Source of the DNA: Lantana camara
Taxonomy: Eukaryota; Streptophyta; Magnoliopsida; Lamiales; Verbenaceae
NCBI GenBank assembly: GCA_037501455.1
Contig: CM074855.1
Span: 28,919,501-28,983,500, forward strand
Direction: 5' to 3'
Length of the DNA: 64,000 bases
The stretch's first letter is position 1; the number at the start of each line of letters is the position of its first letter. This document shows, piece by piece, positions 11,965 through 23,711 of this stretch. The notes under the pieces were generated by a model. That model was not told where the DNA came from, did not search any database, and was given only the letters and a program-made list of their open reading frames with translations. The translations under genes and the position numbers were made by a program.

Positions 11965-12777
11965 GTTTTTTCTAAACCCCCAAATGGTTTTTTACCTGTT
12001 TTAAGCCATCAAAGTTTTTCTAACCCCCCAATTCGAGCAAAACTTCCAAAATATCCTTGATAAAATATGAAAAATTACTCCCATGCCTCTTTCTTTTTCT
12101 TCCCCATTTTTCTTCTTTCTTCTTTTTTTTTTTCTCTTGAAAAATCATAGCATTCCGGCGACTTCTAGGCGCAGTCTCCGGCCACTTTTCCAGAGACGGG
12201 AGCTACGTGCTTTTACTCATTTCGACAACGCGAGTTCATTAGTGGTAACATCGTCTATTGAAAATAGCCGGAGAAGACACCGGAGACACCGCTGGAAACC
12301 TGCAAATTTCAATAGAAAATGGGTTTTCGTCCGGCGACATTTTTGGTATGGATCTTGAAGTTCTAGAAATGGTGAACATATTGCAAGTTACAGATTCGAT
12401 TTTCGTTAAGCGGTTTGAGAGTTTTCGCCATTTCTTTTTTAGATCTAAAATTTTTAGATTTGAAATTGAGGACAAATGGTTTCGAATTTTGAAAAATTAA
12501 TCGAAGATATCGAACGAGGATGAGGAGTACGTTCCCGATAAATTTTTCGAAAATTTTTTGACCACCTCCGGCCGTGGTGGCGGCGGCGCTCCGGCGAGCT
12601 TGAGGGAGGAAGGAGATGATGAAGAAGATGGGGATGTGGAGGAAGCAAAAGGATATCGAAAAAGTAAAAAAAATAGGGATAAAAGAGACTTTTTAGGTGA
12701 TTAGGAGGTTTAAAAAAAATGTGTTGTTTATTGGGGATCCTAAATGTATAAAATTCCAATTGGGGGTTTAGGAAAAA
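11965..12777. mobile_element. Non-autonomous element with terminal inverted repeats, class uncertain
   Basis: GTTTTTTCTAAACCCCCAAA at 11965-11984 matches the reverse complement of the right arm at 12756-12777 (which reads ATTTTTCCTAAACCCCCAAT when reversed). The inverted similarity may extend outward to roughly 11890 and 12830. The interior (12130-12660) is GC-rich compared with its surroundings and has short ORFs on both strands (for example 12083-12358 plus and 12454-12921 minus). None resembles a transposase or a protein I recognise. The interior could be a captured gene fragment. No target duplication was confirmed, so superfamily is open. Confidence 0.5.
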
Positions 12778-12919
12778 TATTAAGGATAGTTGATCCATAT
12801 AAAAAATTGCCCCATTTCTTTTAATAACCATCATTATCAGCCGCAGAGCAGATGAGTCTAATCCTTTTACATTGGTTTTTTGCTTGAAGGGAGCACAACG
12901 ATGCCATTTTTCTTTTTTC

Positions 12920-13034
12920 AACGATAATATAATTTATAATTATAATATTATTTCTCGACGATAATATAATTTATAATTAATTTAAATATAATATAATTAT
13001 AATAATTCCGTGCACCGCATAGGTTGAATACTAA
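12920..13034 (+). mobile_element. Possible degenerate Helitron 3' end upstream of the array
   Basis: AT-rich DNA ends in CCGTGC-ACC-GCATAGG (13008-13022), an imperfect hairpin, then CTAA followed by T at 13031-13035. This fits the Helitron 3' pattern of hairpin plus CTRR before a T. The stem is imperfect and no 5' partner was found, so this is weak. Confidence 0.3.
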
Positions 13035-13047
13035 TATATATATATAT

Positions 13048-13150
13048 TTGAGACTCTACTTTTTGCCAAAAGACAAAAGTTTATTGATACTATTTTTGAT
13101 GTTTGCTCCTTCGGATAGGGATTTCCAAGAGAGGTTATTGCTCTATCTTC
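13048..13150 (-). pseudogene. Second copy of an F-box 3' tail fragment
   Basis: CAAAAGTTTATTGATACTAT (13073-13092) and flanking bases resemble GAAAACTTATTGATACTACT at 10267, in the out-of-frame tail of the F-box pseudogene. On the minus strand both encode a SINK-type tail (ANIKNSINKLLSFGKK here; AHIISSINKFSSFGTK there). Only about 100 bp is alignable. It is a fragment of a related gene or a local duplication. Confidence 0.45.
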
Positions 13151-13559
13151 CAGCAAGATTTGATTTTTATTTATTTATTTAACTTATATATAAGCGCGCT
13201 AATGTCAAAATTGAGGATGACCAAGCGCACAATTTCAGATTTCCTCCCGGCCGCACTAGATTACAGCTCTTGAGTTCACAATCGTATTGCAGCGACTCTT
13301 TGGTCCACTGACACAGCGCTTTTCTCCTTCTCTTCCACATTGGATTGCACCGCTGACACAGTGCTTTTTCTCTTTTCTTTGAAATCGGATTGCACCGACT
13401 CTTCGGTCAGCTGGGTAAATACAGACCGACTACTTTCGACGTGCCCTCCTCAGATTTTTCCTGTTGGGTGCGTGTTAATGTCTGGTAAATCCATGCCATC
13501 CTTTGTGAGAGAGTTTTTTTACCGGTACATTTCTTCTTTGTTAAAGTTTTCGAACAATT

Positions 13560-14920
13560 TCAGTTGGTTTTATAAGTATTTTAACTGATTTCTTGTTGTC
13601 TGAATGGTTCTTTTGGGTGCATGGTTGTAATTTTGTCTCCAGTGCTGAATTCTCTTAAATCAAAGGCGTCGATACCGTCTCTATATTTGCAGGCGTTTTT
13701 GGCTCGTTGATACGCTGAATTAAGGGTCGAATTTTTGGAGGTAAGATTTTATCGATCTGATACACCAATTGCTTGGTGGTTGGTTTTTGCGGTTTTATTT
13801 CAATTCACACGTTTCAGATGGATTTCTCACTATTCAGTTCTCAATTTGATTTGGTTTAAGCGAAAAAAGGATTCTTTTGGGTTTAACTCACAATTTTTCT
13901 GATACTTTTAAATGAAAATATAGCATGTTCTACCAGTACGGAAGCCTGGAGTACTCCAAATTTCTTAGTTTTTCAAACTAAAATACAACAGATTTATTGT
14001 CAAGATTTGTTCTTTTGCATTCATTTATGTAGTCTGAAAGGATTCTTTTTGGTGCATGATTGTAATTTTGTATCCAGATTTCTTAGTTTTTAAAACTGAA
14101 ATACAGTAGGTTTATAGTCAAGATTTGTTCTTTTGCATTCATTTATGTAGGCTGAAAAGATTCTTTTTTGGTGCATCCTTGTAATTTTGTACTATCCAGT
14201 GCTGAACTCTCTTAAATCAAAGGCGTCGGTCTCATCTCTATATCTGCAGCCGTTTTGTGCTCGTTAATAGGCTGAATTACGGACCGAATTTGGAAGGTGA
14301 GCTTTTATTGATCTGCTACATCAGTTATTTTCTACAAATTGATTTGCTTGTTGGTTGTTGAAGTTTTATAAGTATTTTAACTGATTTCTTGTCATCTGAA
14401 AGGTTCCTTTTGGTCCATGGTTGTAATTTTGTCTCCACTGCTGAACTCTCTTAAATCAAAGGAATTGATATCGTCTCTATATTCACAGGAGGTTTTTGCT
14501 CTTTGATAGCCTGAATTAGGGACTGAATTTAGGAGGTATGATTTTATCGATTTGATACTCCAATTGCTTTCTACATATTGATTTGTTGTTGGTTGTTGAG
14601 ATTTTATTTCAATTTATGCGTTTCGGATGGATTTCTCACGATTCAGTTTTCAATTTGATTTGGTTTAAGCGAAAAAAGGATTCTTTTGGGTTTAACTCAC
14701 AATTTTTCTGTTACTTTTAAATAAAAATATAGCATCTGATAGCAGTATGAAAGCCTGTAGTACCCCAAATTTCTTTGTTTTTCAACCTAAAATACAGCAG
14801 GTTTATTGTCAAGATTTGTTCTTTTGCATTCATTTATGTAGCCTGAAGGGATTCTTTTTGGTGCATGCTTGTAATTTTGTATCCAGGTTTCTTAGTTTTT
14901 CAAACTATCAGAAGCTTTTC
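13560..14920 (+). repeat. Imperfect tandem duplication inside H1 (period about 0.8 kb)
   Basis: TAAGCGAAAAAAGGATTCTT occurs at 13857 and 14667, and CTCTCTTAAATCAAAGG-like text recurs at about 13650, 14205 and 14447. Whole passages such as TGTCAAGATTTGTTCTTTTG appear three times (about 13998, 14118 and 14806). The pattern is two full units with a partial one between them. A separate 170-bp duplication around CTTTCTGTTTGTTTGGTCTT lies at about 15620 and 15790. No coding capacity is evident. Confidence 0.8.
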
Positions 14921-16200
14921 TGGAGAAAATTTTCCAGATATTGTAAAGCATTAGGACATATTAGGAAAAAGGCTTCTTCTCCATTATTCTGTAATAGGCT
15001 AGAGGATTGTTAATTTTCCGAGAGGTATCAGCAGGAAATTTTTGGGGAAATATGCTTTGGGAATGATACTGCATCTTCTGGTGGGTGAACTTCTTGTCAA
15101 ATTTTTCCATAGTCAAAATTCAAACTTCCGAGTATTGATGGATTTTCAAAATGTGATATAGTGGCTATCTGTTGTAAGCAGTGAGAAGTTTCGACCTTTG
15201 CAATTTTTGATAACCTTGAAATTTTGATATTCGTGTGGAGTAATTGTACATGTTGCAAACCATAGAAAGTTCTCTTTAGTAGTTAGTCTTACTGATAAAC
15301 AAAAATGAAGGTAAAGAGTGCTCTAACCAAAAAAACAAAGGATCATGGAAAGAAAAAATCAATTTTCCTTTAGATTTTAAAGCGTTGCCTTAAGGCTTGT
15401 TGAGACATCTCGTGCTATAAGAATCCCTTGTTCACAAGCCTGAGTTCACCTACAAGAATATTACCCTTTTTCCTATTTCAATTAATTTTTCCTGTCTGTA
15501 TTGTTGTTTTAGTCATTGGAATTTTTCGACAATTTGGCTTACATTTCGATTGAATCTTTGTTGCATCGGGCTATGCATGGCAGGTGGGGTTGACAAGATA
15601 GTTTGTACATACATTTTTTTCTTTCTGTTTGTTTGGTCTTGTTGGGATTATGTTCTATTTCTTTTCTATGGCAGGTGAGCTATGCATGGCAGGTGGGGTT
15701 GATGTCATCCGAGACTTCATGGGTTGATGAATAAACTTGAATCCCAGTTTCACTATTTTTTTAGTGCTCTATTGTACATACATTTTTTTCTTTCTGTTTG
15801 TTTGGTCTTGTTGGGATTATGTTCTATTTCTTTTCTCTTCCATTTTGTTGATTACAACATGGTAGTAATGTCAAAAAGTTTGTAGTCTATGTGATTTTGC
15901 ACAGATAATTTTCATTTGGTAGATGACAATTACATCAATTTTAATGAGCGAGTCATCCTATGCAAAAGGTCATTCTTCTATGTTGTTTTGTTACTCACCA
16001 GGATGCAACTTCATTTGGGTTTACCTTCTTAGAGCTTTGCAACTTGATACTTTTGTTTGGATTAATGTGTGTGCCTTATGAATATGCCAGCGACTTGTCC
16101 TATTTATGTTAGCTTCCTATTGGTTCCTACAAATCTAAGTCCCTAAAGTGATCCTTAGCACGAGAAGAGATTACATTAAAGCAGGAATTAAGTTACCTTT

Positions 16201-17610
16201 ATGATTCAGGCACTTTATACTAAATTAATTGATTGTTGTATCACAGATATTTTGACTATTGTCATTGACAAACTTGAGCAAAAAGTTGTGAACTCGAAGT
16301 TGGGACGAAGTTCAAATGTTCAAGAGTTTATTGTTGCTATGACAAGTAAGAATTCGCAACTTTATTTCATAGTTCCGACTGAACTAAATTATTATTAAAC
16401 TTTTTATTCCAAAAAATGTTATCATATATAAGGAAAACACGATTGCTGCTCAGATTATGGAATTAAGTGATTTTTAGTGAGGGGATAGTCATTCTTAATA
16501 CAACACAAAGAATGGCAATCATTGCTGCAACTGCATTAAATGTCTCCGATTACAAAGGTATGTTCCTGAGGTAATAAATAAAATCTTTTCCCTTCACAAA
16601 TGTGATATGCTTATGTCTCCATACATAAGTTTGTTATGTATGAAGTTAAAATATAAAAACTAAAATTATGCATATTTCAGGAACATCACTCGCAGCCAGA
16701 GGTTTCACAAGTATTATCGTCAGTCTCCGCCGTATCGTGAATCACAATATCTAAGAACTTGGTATCCTTGTTTTCTTTTGAATATTAGATTTGTAAATTT
16801 ATTTCATGTGCATTTATTAATCTTCAGCTATTTATTTTCTTCAAACTACAAATAGGCGAGCAAAAAGCCATCCATTTCTGTGTAACTTGTTTGACAGAGG
16901 AAATATCTTCAGCACTCAGTCCACAAACTATAATTCCACACGCCGCCTTTTCGTCTGTTGCAAATGTTATAACGAATGATATAGTAAATTCTTCCATTCT
17001 ACTTTCTTTATAAGTTATATTATCGCAACATTTTTAATAGACATAATTTCACGGTATTCGTTATCTAATTTGGAATATTTAGAAATTGGTTTTTGCCGGG
17101 GTGAAACAATTGCGAGACCTAGGTATTATTCTATATGTTTTTTTTTTTAATTTTATTTAATAACATCTGATATTGGATCACATTTTAAAACCTTTCTTAA
17201 TAAAAATCTTAGCTTCAACTTTGTAGGACTAGATTGTCGTCACACTCTCGGACAGGTTAACTCAATTGGATGTTGTCGCCTTTGGAGAGCTTGCAGAAAA
17301 GGTTCTTGGTGTAACTGCGGTTGACCTCATGAAATGTGATGAAGAGGTAATCATGATATTAGAATAATTTATAGTACTATTTGTCCTTGCAACAGTTTTA
17401 TGATAATGTACACATAATTTTTGTGATACAGCATACAAGGCTTGATTGTGCTGACATTACCGAACATCTAAAATATAAAGAATATATTGTTCAAATAAAA
17501 ACAAGATGATGGAATCTTACTACGGCGCAAAATATCGATATACCGTCTCTTCGCTTGTTGAGGCCAACAGAACAATCCGTGCAGGCTGAGGTTCAAGGAT
17601 GAATGTATAA
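16201..17610 (+). pseudogene. RPA70-like single-stranded DNA binding protein relic in H1
   Basis: Pieces in order: DILTIVIDKLEQKVVNSK with QEFIVAMTS (16240-16350), MAIIAATALNVSDYKG (16511-16556), a SLAARGF-containing piece with an internal stop (16680-16760), a decayed zinc-finger end (GETIARPR, about 17100), the third OB fold (LTQLDVVAFGELAEKVLGV, 17253-17330) and a C-terminal piece (HLKYKEYIVQIKTR, about 17465). These match in order the OB-fold/zinc-finger layout of plant RPA1-like proteins often found in Helitrons. Introns with GT-AG ends persist. Stops and frame changes mean it is not functional. Recognition is by motif memory. Confidence 0.7.
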
Positions 17611-17970
17611 AAACAATGAATTTATAAAGGTCACCAATATTTATATTTAGCTTCCGCTTTGTAAATATTTTCAAACCTGCATGATGTTTGATTTTTTTTT
17701 TTTTTTTCCATTCTTATTTGTTCAATTCGGTTTTTCTATTGGTGGTATTTTACTGCAGCTGAATGTATTATGCTTGTTCATTTTATGAACATGAGGTTCT
17801 GTTAATCTTATTGTTAACTTTTAAGATTAACAAAATTAGAAATATTAATGTTGTGCAATGATGTTGGCATTCCCTTTCTTGGTTTGTATGAAATTGTTAG
17901 AAGCATTACAGTGTGATAAATTTGATCGAATTTGATATTCTAATTGTTGGATATTTTTACCGGGCACAAT

Positions 17971-18002
17971 CACCGCGCCTCGCGCGGTGCCCAACCTCCT
18001 AG
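17971..18002 (+). other. Helitron 3' terminus of H1: hairpin and CTAG
   Basis: CACCGCGC-CTC-GCGCGGTG (17971-17989) is a perfect 8-bp stem with a 3-nt loop. Nine bases later comes CTAG (17999-18002) followed by T. This is the canonical transposition-termination signal of plant Helitrons (hairpin about 10 nt before CTRR, inserted before T). Confidence 0.9.
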
Positions 18003-19380
18003 TTAACATATATATAAGCGTGGTGAGTCAAAATGTGGTCAAGAATTGGGCTCACAATTCTAAAATTCCTCCCTGCCACACTTGATTATTACCTTTTAAT
18101 TAAAGCTGGGATAAGTATTAGTTTTGCCGTATTTATGCTCTCCGCAATTTGTCCCACTCTTCATCCAATATCTTCTCTCCAATGCCAAAACCCCCAAATT
18201 CAGCATCACCGTCACTTTTGGCCGGAAAGCTTCTCTACCAAGAATTCTTCCTGAATCAAGAGGTTGGATTTGTTCAAATCGCCGCTGCCTTCATGCGTAA
18301 TTCACCCAAGTGTTTGTTCACGTGAATATCTTCTCCGTGTTGTGTTCTTAGGCATGGAAAACTACGTGTTTCCATGTGGATTTTACAATTTTTTTTTTTT
18401 CACTTTTGCCTTAAATGAACTTGTCTCTTTTTCCTTCGAATTTACAGAGCTATGCTGTTTGTGATTTTACTTGGGATTTTGAAATAGATCGTGTGAAGGT
18501 GCTGGATTTCATCAAATTGGGAGCTTCGATAGTTTTCATCCTCAAGCTATGCACTCTTTCCGATCCTAATTATCTTTTCCTCTGTCTCAGGTATTGGTGA
18601 TTTAGTTATTGGATTTTTTTCAAAATTTGGATTACATTTTGACTGAATCTTCGTAGCATCAGGCCACCCATGGGATGTGGGGTTGAAATTAGCTTGGGTT
18701 TTAGTTGGGCGACTCTATATTTTCCCCATTGTGGTACGAATTATATCAAACTGAACAGGTTTTTGGGTTTAGTGTAAAGTTTTGTACTTCTGCATGAATT
18801 TATGTTGTATTCTGATTTTAATTTCAGAAGTTTTATACATATTTTAGGTGATTTCTTCTGGAAAAGATTCTTTTTGCTGCATGCCTGTAATTTTCTACTA
18901 CAACAAATTTTTTAGAATTTAAAAGAATGTATTCTGCTTTGAGCACCAAATACTGCAAAAAAAAGTTGTAATTTGTTAAAGGGGAATTTCTCTCAAACTT
19001 CCAATAACTCATTTATTCCAGTTGCTGCAGCTATTACAACAATTTTAATGTTCGACTGATTTCAAAGTGAGCAATGAATCACCCAGTTATCCCTATTGCT
19101 GAAATTACACCAACCACTAGAGGATGGACAGCAAAGGTTCTGTTAATGCGCAAGCTTTGTACCCGACAGTCTCAGACGGGGAAAAAATTATCAGAGGTTA
19201 CTATTTATTGACAAAGATGTATGTAAGTTTAGCCTCCAAGTTGCATTTATTTTTGCCCACGAAATTCTTGAAGCTTTTCTGCATAAAAGCATATATATTG
19301 TCTTTTTACTCAGATTTATTTGTGCTTGTGTTTAGGAAACTCAGGTGGCTGCTGTAATATATTGAGTTGATGTCACCACG

Positions 19381-21925
19381 ATGGAGTCTGCCCTCCAATT
19401 GCAGCAGACATACTACATATCAAATGCAAAACTTCAATTCATTGAGCCCCAATTCCGCCTGGTTCCATACATCTATCAGTGGATTATAGGTAGAACCATG
19501 GCTATTTTGCAAGACACTGCTGAGTTTCTACTAAGAGAGCTTGGAGCTCATTGCTTCACCAAGTTTGCAGACGTCCCTCCTCTCACGAACACCAAACTAT
19601 AATCGGTGTGCTCTTGAAATCCTTATACATTATTAAATTTTCATTATTGGTAAACTAAATTAACAGATTATTCGATGATAGATATTTTGGCTATTGTTGT
19701 TGATACACTTGAGCCAAAAACAGTAAATCCAAACCCAAAATTTGGAGGTTCAACTGTTCAGGAGCTTATTGTTATTAATGACGAGTACGATCTCTTATAT
19801 TTGAAGTATACTTTCTACTTAGATAAGTGAATATCAGATATCATAGCTCAAAAAGTTATATTATGTGCAGGAAATTACCGTTGCTGTTGAGTTGTAGAAC
19901 GAGGTAATTTTTGGTGACTAATATAGAAAGTCTTGTACCTTAACTAAATGCGATAAGTCTTTCACTTCATACATAAGACGTATGCCACATTTGCAATTGA
20001 AATATACGGACAAAAGTTATGTATATATTTAGGCGCATCACTCTCAGCCAAAGGCTCTGTGAATATTGTAGTTAATCCACCGTATCCAGAGGCTCAAAAT
20101 TTGCGAACTTGGTAACTTCATTTCCTATCAAATATTTGCTTTTCCGGTATATTTCAAATGCATCTGTTAATGTTCAGCCATTTACCTTATTGAAAACTAT
20201 AATTAGGCATGCAAAGAATCATCATTTTCTATACGAACTTGTTCGTGAGAAGAAATGTCTGCAGCGCTCTACTCCACAGTTTATAGTACCTCATGATAAT
20301 TTCTCGTCGTTGGCAAATGTCATAACCAACAATACAGTAAGCGCGACGCGATTGCAATTTTTTCCATGCTTTTAATATACTGCTCGTGTATTTTAATCAT
20401 TAGACTTACAAGTAAGGTCATATATGATATGCAAGCTTTTAGTTTGACTTACTCTGTTATTCTACGAAAGAAACAACGAAGCAACAAGCAATTTGATTAG
20501 TTTTTCGATTCTTGTTGAGCACTCAATTTTAGAATATACTTATAATGAGGGTTGGGTTACCTCCAGTTTACTAACGTTTCTGCTCCAAAAGAATCTAGGT
20601 CACTATTTTCCTGTTTAATTGAAGCTTCCTACGATACTTCCGCTGGTTGGAAATATTGCGTTTAATTTTTCCAGTTTTTGCGTTGGAATTTTAGGCTGCT
20701 TTGCTGCTAGGATCGTTTCCCTACCGTTGTTAACTTTGTTGGTGTGGAAAACCAAAATAACTTGTTTATTTTATTTTTGAATTTTTATTTTTATTTTTTT
20801 ATTTTTATTTTTATTTTTATTTTGTGTAGCGAGTTTCTCTTATTTCAGTATAAATCTCACTTTGCTATCTTGTTGGTTCGTACACTTCCATTATAGGATT
20901 CTAAGAAATGGGACCGGTAGGGCATTAATTGATACAATGATGCTTTCCAAAAAAACAAAAAAAAAAAGGAAGAAGAAGAAAGATTTTACACTGATAGCCG
21001 CTCTTCTTATACATGTTATTGTTATTGTTGTAAATAAGCCCGGCTAAAAAAATGATGCTAATTCGCGGTTTTTGTATTCTGAGCCTTGTAGCTCGTGGCT
21101 GACAATTTTCACCTAACTCTTACGTGTAGGATGACAGATTTTGGGCGAAAGTTCAACTGAAAATTACAGATGAAGCCCAATAGTTTTGGTACATGGCCTG
21201 TAATGGTTGCTTAAAGGGCACAACATCACAATGCGGATGGAATATTAGTTGCAATTTTTGTCATGACCAAACAGTTGCAAAACCTAGGTAGTACATTTCA
21301 TATTTCCTTTTTAAGTAAGTCACGCTTTGCAATCACCGAGGACAACAGAATCTTTTAAATTGAAATCTTGTTCTGAACTTTGTAGGGCTAAATTTTCCAT
21401 CACAGTGTCCGACACGCTTACTCCATTAGATGTTGTACTGTTTGGCGAGCTTGCAGAAAGTGTACTCGGTCTGACAGCTTTTGAGCTCGTGCAACTTGAC
21501 GAGGAGGTACCCACAATGCTAAACTAAAAAAAACCATTATTTGGCGGTGCATTTATTTTATATATGTACAATTTATACATGTGTTTTATACTGCAGGAAA
21601 AAAAAAACTCAATTTCCTTGACATCAACATGCATTTGGAACATAAGGAATTTGCACTACACATCAGGAAAAGGATGACAGAGTCACACTTCGGCCTTGAA
21701 TATCGATATACGGTCATTTCACTTGTGCAGGCTGACAAGTTACACGTGCCAGCTGAGGCTGAAGAAAGTTAAAGTAGGTTTCTTTCTTATACATTCAATG
21801 AGTTTGAACTGCCCTGCCTTTTTTTCTGCGCAAAATACAGTACAATTTACCTGTTCATATTTATGCAGGTTAGTTTTCAAGTGCAAAACACGACTCGGAG
21901 GCATCACAAAGTACGCAGCCTGAAT
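19381..21925 (+). pseudogene. RPA70-like protein relic in H2 (most complete copy)
   Basis: First OB fold: QQTYYISNAKLQFIEPQFR then YIYQWIIGRTM (19381-19602). Second OB fold: DILAIVVDTLEPKTVNPNPK (19679-19740), ASLSAKGSVNIVVNPPYPEA with QNLRTW (20035-20112). Zinc finger: YMACNGC...CNFCHDQTVAKPR (21190-21290), preceded by an in-frame stop. Third OB fold: TVSDTLTPLDVVLFGELAES (21400-21465) continuing to FELVQLDEE, then FLDINMHLEHKEF and YTVISLVQADKLHVPAEAEE (21610-21766). This is the domain order of RPA70 (DBD-A, DBD-B, zinc-containing DBD-C). The stop, small frame changes and inserted DNA make it a pseudogene. RPA-like cargo is known in plant Helitrons. Confidence 0.8.
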
Positions 21926-22114
21926 GTCCCACCTGCTAAATGAGCCAATACTGCAGCATCACTGATGATGTACATGGCTGAAGATTCCCCTCAGTTTCAG
22001 CTTCACAGCTGTGTAGATTATAAATTATGTAAATATTAGGCAGCCTAGCAAACTGATATGCGCTTCTGTCTGCTGGCCGTTTTTGCTTACATGCTTACCA
22101 GCCGTTGTTCTGTT

Positions 22115-22245
22115 CTAGGACTTTTGTTATGTTATGTTCTAGGACTTTGGTTTCTGTTCTAGGAGTTTTGTTATGTTCTGTCCTTGGACTCTTTTGTTAT
22201 GTTCTGTCCTAGGACTTTTGTTATTTTCTGTCCTAGGACTTTTGT
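22115..22245 (+). repeat. Short tandem repeat, unit about 30-35 bp
   Basis: The phrase TCTAGGACTTTTGTTATGTT, with small variants, recurs about five times near the right end of H2. It is non-coding. Confidence 0.75.
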
Positions 22246-22719
22246 ATAACGTTTCTTAGTGGTATTATAAACTATTATTATGTGAAGGCTTACACTGTTT
22301 GTACCCATTTTTGCTAAGTGCTTAGTGACACACATAAGTTTCTATCTACATCCACTTTTCGGAACAAATTTTGTTTGCTCCTACTACAGCTCTATTACAT
22401 AAAGCGTGTATTAAGTTTGTAATATAACAACGGGCAAGAACACCGCGCAAGGTTAAGGACTGAGCTCACAATTGCAATTTTCCTCTCAGCCACACTAGAT
22501 CCCTCCCTGTTAATCAACCTTTTCTTCTCTTTGGACGGAGCTAACAACATCCACAACCCTGTGTTAATCGAAAGTATCATAAAAAACCCTAACAAAAAAA
22601 AAGTGCTCTAGAAAACCCTGTGTTTTTTAAAATATGCTCACCGGCCCCTAGCCCCATCTGGTCAAAGTAAAATCTTGAAATCCCTAAAATGCCCTTATAC
22701 ACTGTTTCAGTCTTTCAAA

Positions 22720-22882
22720 CATATAATATTATTAAATATTATTTTTTAATTCAATATAAATATTATATTAATAAATAAAATAAAATTTAAATTATATTAC
22801 TATATCTATTAAGAAGTGTTATAAATAAATATATATATATATATATAATTACTAATATACATATGAAATATTATTTCTATAA

Positions 22883-22920
<38 letters not shown>

Positions 22921-23044
22921 CTAATTATAATAACTAATTTAATATATATATAATGAATTTATAAAAAATACATAATATATATATTTAATTATATAAATAA
23001 TTATATATATTAACATATTTACTAAAAAAATAATAAATTAATAA

Positions 23045-23101
<57 letters not shown>

Positions 23102-23186
23102 TCATGAAATTTATATATATATACACTATTATAATAATTATTAAATATATTTGTAAATTTATTTTATATATATGCAATATAAAGAA

Positions 23187-23244
<58 letters not shown>

Positions 23245-23710
23245 GTAAATATAAACATAATTCATATTAATATATATACATATATATATATGAATATATA
23301 TATGTATATGTATATATTATACACTATTATAATAATTATCATATATATTTTTAAATGTATTTTATATATGTGCAATATAACGAACCAATATATATATATA
23401 AACAAATTTATAGAAATAAGATATATGTAAATATAAACATAATTTTTCATATGTATATTATGTATATTAGTAATTATATATATATTATATACTAATTATA
23501 ATAATTAATTTAATATATTTATAATTTTTTTTAATATATATACATATATAAATAATTACATATATATATAATATCATATTTACTGAAAATATGATATAAA
23601 TGTATGTAATAATATAATATCAATAAATTTAATATATGTACCAAAAAAATAATAATAATAAATAAATGTAATATATTGATATACATATACATTATTTATA
23701 TACATATACA
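22720..23710. repeat. (TA)n-rich microsatellite block inside the MULE
   Basis: Long runs of AT dinucleotides (about 22825, 22890, 23050-23096, 23190-23230) are separated by related AT-rich text, with a partly repeated passage (CACTATTATAATAATTAT near 23121 and 23321). ORFs across it on both strands are only Ile/Tyr repeats and are not genes. Confidence 0.9.
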
Positions 23711-23711
23711 T

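Larger units (their letters stand above)
13183..18002 (+). mobile_element. Helitron-like element H1
   Basis: The 3' end is well defined (hairpin and CTAG at 17971-18002). The 5' end is placed near TATATATAAGCGCGCTAATG (13186) because the next unit, starting directly after the H1 terminus, begins TATATATAAGCGTGGTGAG and both continue with GTCAAAAT and CTCACAATT/CGCACAATT-like sequence. H1 holds repeated non-coding DNA (13560-14920) and an RPA-like pseudogene (16201-17610). There is no Rep/helicase ORF, so it is non-autonomous. The exact 5' base is uncertain because I do not see a clean A/TC junction. Confidence 0.7.
18003..22448 (+). mobile_element. Helitron-like element H2, 3' end truncated
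   Basis: H2 starts immediately after the CTAG of H1 and its first 100 bp resemble the start of H1 (TATATATAAGCG, GTCAAAAT, CACAATT, CCTCCC...GCCACACTTGAT). It carries the best preserved RPA-like relic. At its right end only the left hairpin arm survives (GGGCAAGAACACCGCGC, 22432-22448); the right arm and CTAG are missing where H3 begins. The stretch 20420-21110 looks like unrelated AT-rich filler with no gene I recognise. No Rep/helicase is present. Confidence 0.65.

Noticed and set aside
23022..23450. ORFs of Ile/Tyr repeats on both strands
   Set aside because: They only translate (TA)n microsatellites.
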